Positions 5,598-5,655 of a DNA stretch of 5,655 bases are shown here, one piece after another. This DNA is from Candidatus Zipacnadia bacterium (lineage in GTDB: Bacteria > Armatimonadota > Zipacnadia > Zipacnadales > Zipacnadaceae). The stretch is taken from positions 1 through 5,655 of the forward strand of contig JALGTS010000087.1 of NCBI GenBank assembly GCA_029821255.1. Direction: 5' to 3'. A model generated the notes under the pieces. That model did no database searches, was not told where the DNA came from, and was given only the letters and a program-made list of their open reading frames with translations. The translations under genes and the position numbers were made by a program. Position 1 is the stretch's first letter. Each line of letters starts with the position of its first letter.

Positions 5598-5655
5598 ATG
5601 GAGGACCAACTGACGGCTGAGGAAATCAACATTTGGGACTACTGGGAAGCCACTA
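5598..5655 (+). CDS. Start of a protein gene, possibly a Wzz-type chain-length determinant
   Basis: An ATG at 5598 opens a frame that runs to the window edge with 19 full codons, MEDQLTAEEINIWDYWEAT. The short acidic stretch followed by 'EI-x-I-x-DYW' resembles the N-terminus of Wzz/chain-length determinant and tyrosine-kinase-adaptor proteins (typically 'EIDLRDYW...' just before the first membrane helix), which set polymer length in surface polysaccharide export. The first membrane segment would lie beyond the window, so this cannot be confirmed. An in-frame stop (TGA, 5592-5594) one codon before the ATG fixes it as the earliest start. The Shine-Dalgarno is poor. Function is a tentative inference from 19 residues. 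Confidence 0.45.
   Translation, partial: MEDQLTAEEINIWDYWEAT

Overview
This window looks like bacterial chromosome of roughly balanced base composition. It holds three complete genes, two genes cut by the window edges, and sizeable structured gaps between them. There is no rRNA, tRNA, CRISPR array, transposase or phage gene. The lineage cannot be fixed from the sequence. The combination of a divergent ATP-type PEPCK relative, a type I phosphodiesterase-family protein and a possible chain-length determinant would suit Chloroflexota or another environmental, non-model phylum, but this is a guess.

Layout. Bases 1-98 (minus) are the first 32 codons of a probable type ISP/IIG restriction-modification enzyme. 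Bases 265-2043 (minus) encode a divergent member of the ATP-dependent phosphoenolpyruvate carboxykinase fold. This gene has a good sigma-70-type promoter (2169-2197) and a leader of about 120 nt that can fold into a nested hairpin. Bases 2198-2421 are non-coding and rich in short perfect inverted repeats. Bases 2422-3390 (minus) encode a PfkB-family sugar kinase of the 2-keto-3-deoxygluconate kinase/fructokinase type. Bases 3391-3678 form a divergent intergenic region with two palindromes and a hairpin at the next ribosome binding site. Bases 3679-5130 (plus) encode an alkaline-phosphatase-superfamily phosphodiesterase with all its expected metal ligands. Bases 5131-5597 are non-coding and carry a 22-bp-periodic repeat block. 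At 5598 a new plus-strand gene begins, possibly a Wzz-type polysaccharide chain-length determinant.

How the genes may work together. The kinase and the PEPCK-like gene run the same way but are 378 bp apart, and the second has its own promoter, so they are probably separate transcription units. Both would fit central carbon metabolism: a phosphorylated sugar or sugar acid feeding the pyruvate/PEP node. The plus-strand phosphodiesterase and the possible Wzz protein suggest the edge of a cell-surface polysaccharide locus. The restriction gene at the left edge marks an accessory segment. No new multi-gene system is evident. The most notable items are the divergent PEPCK, its structured leader, and the repeat blocks in the gaps.
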